DNA of 18,738 bases, taken from contig JBLHUT010000033.1 of NCBI GenBank assembly GCA_047629975.1, positions 1 through 18,738 of the forward strand, given 5' to 3'. Below the pieces are notes generated by a model that saw nothing but the letters and a program-made list of their open reading frames with translations, made no database searches and had not been told where the DNA came from. Position 1 is the stretch's first letter. The number at the start of each line of letters is the position of its first letter. Positions 16,367 to 18,738 of the stretch are shown piece by piece. The DNA is from JBLHUT01 sp047629975. Its GTDB lineage: Bacteria; Pseudomonadota; Alphaproteobacteria; Rhodobacterales; Rhodobacteraceae. Position numbers and translations under genes: made by a program.

Positions 16367-17669
16367 TGACCACTCTCACCATCGGTTTCATTTTGATTGC
16401 AGTCCTCATCGGGCTGGTCTTGTTGGGAATGCAGATTGCTTATGCTCTGTTTGTCGTCGCTTTTGCGGGCATCTGGATCATTCGCGACAATATGGATCTT
16501 GCATTCAAGATGCTGGAACTGACGGCATATAGCGGGATTGCCGATTATCTTTTTGCAACCATTCCCCTGTTCGTTTTGATGGGCCTTCTGGTGAGTGTCT
16601 CGAACGTTGGCCGCGATACGTTTGAAGTGGCCGATGTGCTGTTGCAACGGATGATTTGCGGCTTGGGCATAGCAACCGTGGCCGCGAATACAATTTTTGC
16701 GGCTGTAACAGGCGTGTCCATCGCATCAGCGGCCGTGTTCACGCGTGTCGCGGTGCCCGAAATGACCCGGCACGGATATCGTCCCGCGTTCGCCGCTGGT
16801 ACCGTGGCAGGGTCGTCCGTGCTGGGTATGCTGATCCCGCCAAGCCTTTTGCTGATCGTTTACGGGGTCCTTGCCGAAGTATCGATTGGAGGGATGTTTG
16901 TTGCGGGCATCGTGCCGGGGATGATGTTGGCAGGCGGCTTTGTCTTTATGCTGATTTGCGTGACAATCCTTTTTCCTGATTTTGTTCTCAAGGACCCTGC
17001 TGCGTCAAAGGAACGACGGCTGGATACGTCAGCCTCAAAAATGCCGCTTGGGACGATGTTGGCAAAGCTGTTTCCGATTGCCGCGCTGGTTTTTCTGGTG
17101 CTTGGCGGTCTGTATTCCGGTTTCTTTACACCGACCGAGGCAGGTGGCATCGGGGCGTTTGGCGCGCTTTTGATCGCAATTGTGCGGCGGTCTTTGGATC
17201 GTCACAAATTGTGGGACGTGATGAAGCAGACCGGAGTTATCTCTGTCTCTATTCTTGTTCGCGGATGTTGTCGATCGCTGGCTTGCCTAATGCTATCGCG
17301 GGGCTGGTTCAAGGATCAGGGTTTGGGCCATATGGCTTTTTGTTCTTTTATGCTGTCATCATTTTGGTGATGGGTATGATCCTGGACAGTACGTCTATTC
17401 TTTTGATAATGGTTCCAATTGCAGCTCCAATCGCACAAGGAATGGGTATTGATCTGATCCATTTCGGCATCGTGACGGTTTTATCTGTTGAGATTGGCCT
17501 GCTAACACCACCCTTCGGGATATCTGTGTTTACCGTTCATAATACGCTGAATGACCCGGATGTTTCAGTCGAGCAGATCTTTGCGGCGACCATGCCGTTT
17601 GTTGGTGTCATGTTGATTGTCTTGGTAATTGTCGCCGTTTTCCCAAGTGTATCTACGGTATTTTTATAA
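16366..17669 (+). pseudogene. TRAP transporter large membrane subunit (DctM family), frameshifted
   Basis: The ATG at 16366 overlaps the DctQ stop. About 297 residues then follow the DctM pattern: IPLFVLMGLLVS, GMLIPPSLLLIVYG and GFFTPTEAGGIGAFGALL. After KQTGVISVSIL (to about 17256) the family sequence jumps to another frame, SRMLSIAGLPNAIAGL. It continues through MGMILDSTSILLIMVPI and LLTPPFGISVF to the stop at 17669. The membrane segment normally found between SIL and SRMLS is too short by several residues, so an out-of-frame deletion of roughly 20-30 bases fits better than a single-base error. The original frame stops at 17370, giving a 334-aa product lacking the last helices. Both halves together are about 434 residues, near the family length. 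Confidence 0.85.
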
Positions 17670-17761
17670 ACCGGTTATGATCTTCCGCGCCGGGCGGATA
17701 GCTGCGGCTCCCCGGACCCTAAAGATTTGTTTGGAAAATTCCGGTGGGAGAAAATCAAGAG

Positions 17762-18405
17762 CTATGTTTGAATGCCATTGTGGGCAATGGGGTTTTGATT
17801 GGCGCTGATGGAAATTGAGGCCGGCAAGACGCGGTGTAGGGGCGTTTGGAAGTACAGCCCTTGGCCCCGGTCGCTACTGTGAAAGAGGTGACGCGCCCCA
17901 ATCATTTGTAACAGTGGCGGCGTCGGGCCCGTGAGGGCAATCTGATCCGGCCTGATCTTTCGGGTGCTGCAGTTGTGCTGGTGGAAATGACCAAGCATCC
18001 CGTGCGAGTTGACGAGCCTCCAGCGCGGCCAAAGACCGCGGATTTTCTCGGGAGTTGCGAGCATCAAATGCGGTGCTGGCACGCTTGCAGCGCGTCTTGC
18101 CAAGCGTGTGGTTGCGCTGTGATCCATCCGGTGCATGGTGTGCAAATCTTTGTTGCGACCAAACGGGAGTATCCGAATCTCTGTATATTTTGCGTTCTGT
18201 TGATCTTGATGCCATTCTCACGCATTAAGCGGCCCACGCGCCGATGCCCAACTTGCAGCCACAGTTCTTGCAGTTCTTCGGTCATGCGAGGCCGAGAATA
18301 GCTTTGCAGGCTCAGGCGGTACTGGTCGTGAATGTGCGCGAGGATCATCATATCGTTGCGCTGTCTACGGTTCAACGAGCGAGACCATGCGACACAGCTA
18401 CCCAA
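17762..18405 (-). pseudogene. Decayed IS3-family transposase (OrfB) remnant
   Basis: The clearest part, 18190-18348, reads ILAHIHDQYRLSLQSYSRPR then MTEELQELWLQVGHRRVGRL then MRENGIKINRTQ. This is the helix-rich N-terminal part of IS3-type OrfB (usually SYGxPRMTxELxxxGxxVGxxRVGRLMRxxGI). Farther on, in another frame, FHSSDRGQGLYF near 17855-17881 resembles the HHSDRGSQY catalytic motif. Between them the sequence changes frame and has lost recognisable similarity, including the first catalytic Asp region. The conserved end beyond about 17770 is missing. It cannot encode an active enzyme. It lies convergent to, and about 90 bases from, the broken DctM gene. Confidence 0.75.
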
Positions 18406-18525
18406 GGATGCGGGCGCAGATCATGTGATCGACACCATCCGCGATTTGCCTGAGCTGGTCACCCAGCTTTCGCTCATTGCCTTGGTTTGCGAGCCCGTCG
18501 TTGACGGGTTTGAGGGAGTTTCTCC

Positions 18526-18738
18526 ATGGATAGTACGATTGAGTTTCTCACGGATGGTGGCGGTGGTCGGCGTAGATGTCGTCGCTGGCCGGAAGAGGTG
18601 AAGGCGCGGAGTGTGGCTGAGACGCTTGTTGAGGGTGCGACGGTTAACGGCGTGGCCCGACGTCACGGGATGTTGCCTGAGCACCTTTTCTGAATGGCGG
18701 CGGATGGCGCGCGAGGGCAAGCCGGTTTTACCCGATCT
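18526..18738 (+). pseudogene. IS66-family accessory protein TnpA (OrfA), frameshifted and cut by the window edge
   Basis: The ATG at 18526 follows a TGAGGGAG ribosome-binding site. The product has an arginine-rich start, then RRWPEEVKARSVAETLVEGA and TVNGVARRHGMLPEHL, which matches the helix-turn-helix of IS66 TnpA (ARIVAETLxxGAxVxxVARRHG). A TGA at 18691 ends it after 55 residues. Reading with one T fewer in the TTTT run at 18686-18689 restores HLSEWRRMAREGKPVLPD, the expected continuation, to the window end. The simplest explanation is a one-base insertion by slippage in the T-run; a sequencing error is an alternative. TnpB and the transposase TnpC would lie beyond the window. Confidence 0.8.

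Noticed and set aside
17211..17669. A separate gene for the C-terminal half of DctM
   Set aside because: Its first codons are meaningless in that frame. Only the part after about 17256 matches DctM, so it is the rear half of one broken gene.
18494..18508. CCCGTC/GACGGG stem upstream of the IS66 TnpA start
   Set aside because: Six pairs with a three-base loop and no T-run. It may be chance in G+C-rich DNA, and I could not tie it to an IS66 end.

Overview
The window looks like an alphaproteobacterial chromosome or plasmid segment, most likely from the Rhodobacterales (Roseobacter group). This is inferred from the moderately high G+C coding style, the TRAP transporter, the coxMSL-type molybdo-hydroxylase operon, and the overlapping ATGA/TGATG/GTGA gene junctions. 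No rRNA, tRNA or CRISPR array was seen. The window starts inside a gene and ends inside an insertion-sequence fragment.

Region 1 (3-8185, + strand) is a tightly packed galactoside catabolic operon, cut at its 5' end. It encodes a GH36 alpha-galactosidase (partial), an IlvD/EDD-family sugar-acid dehydratase, an SDR aldose-dehydrogenase-like protein, 2-keto-3-deoxygalactonokinase (DgoK), KDPGal aldolase (DgoA), an SMP-30 sugar lactonase and a GH42 beta-galactosidase. Together they spell out an oxidative De Ley-Doudoroff route: alpha- and beta-galactosides -> galactose -> galactonolactone -> galactonate -> KDGal -> KDPGal -> pyruvate + glyceraldehyde-3-phosphate. Two points stand out. The dehydratase slot is filled by an IlvD/EDD enzyme rather than the enolase-superfamily DgoD. 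The SDR has Asn where the catalytic YxxxK lysine should be.

Region 2 (8186-10131) is an insertion-sequence graveyard. It holds a multiply frameshifted IS256-family transposase remnant (about 8610-9192), the C-terminal remnant of an IS6-family transposase with an in-frame stop (about 9808-10017), and two stretches that could not be assigned.

Region 3 (10132-17669) is a second catabolic module. A minus-strand TetR-type regulator is divergent from a three-subunit xanthine-dehydrogenase/CO-dehydrogenase-family molybdo-hydroxylase (FAD, 2Fe-2S and Mo subunits). A TRAP transporter follows: DctP-like binding protein, DctQ and DctM. An imperfect palindrome lies in the divergent promoter region. A hairpin with an SD-like loop precedes the binding-protein gene, and a strong intrinsic terminator separates that gene from dctQM. 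The Mo subunit lacks the CO-dehydrogenase cysteine motif, so the substrate is unknown. The DctM gene is broken by a frame change with apparent loss of a few codons, so the transporter may be dead in this sequence.

Region 4 (17670-18738) is again IS debris: a decayed IS3-family OrfB on the minus strand and the start of an IS66-family TnpA carrying an apparent one-T insertion. The overall picture is two substrate-specific catabolic islands separated and flanked by decaying insertion sequences of at least four families.
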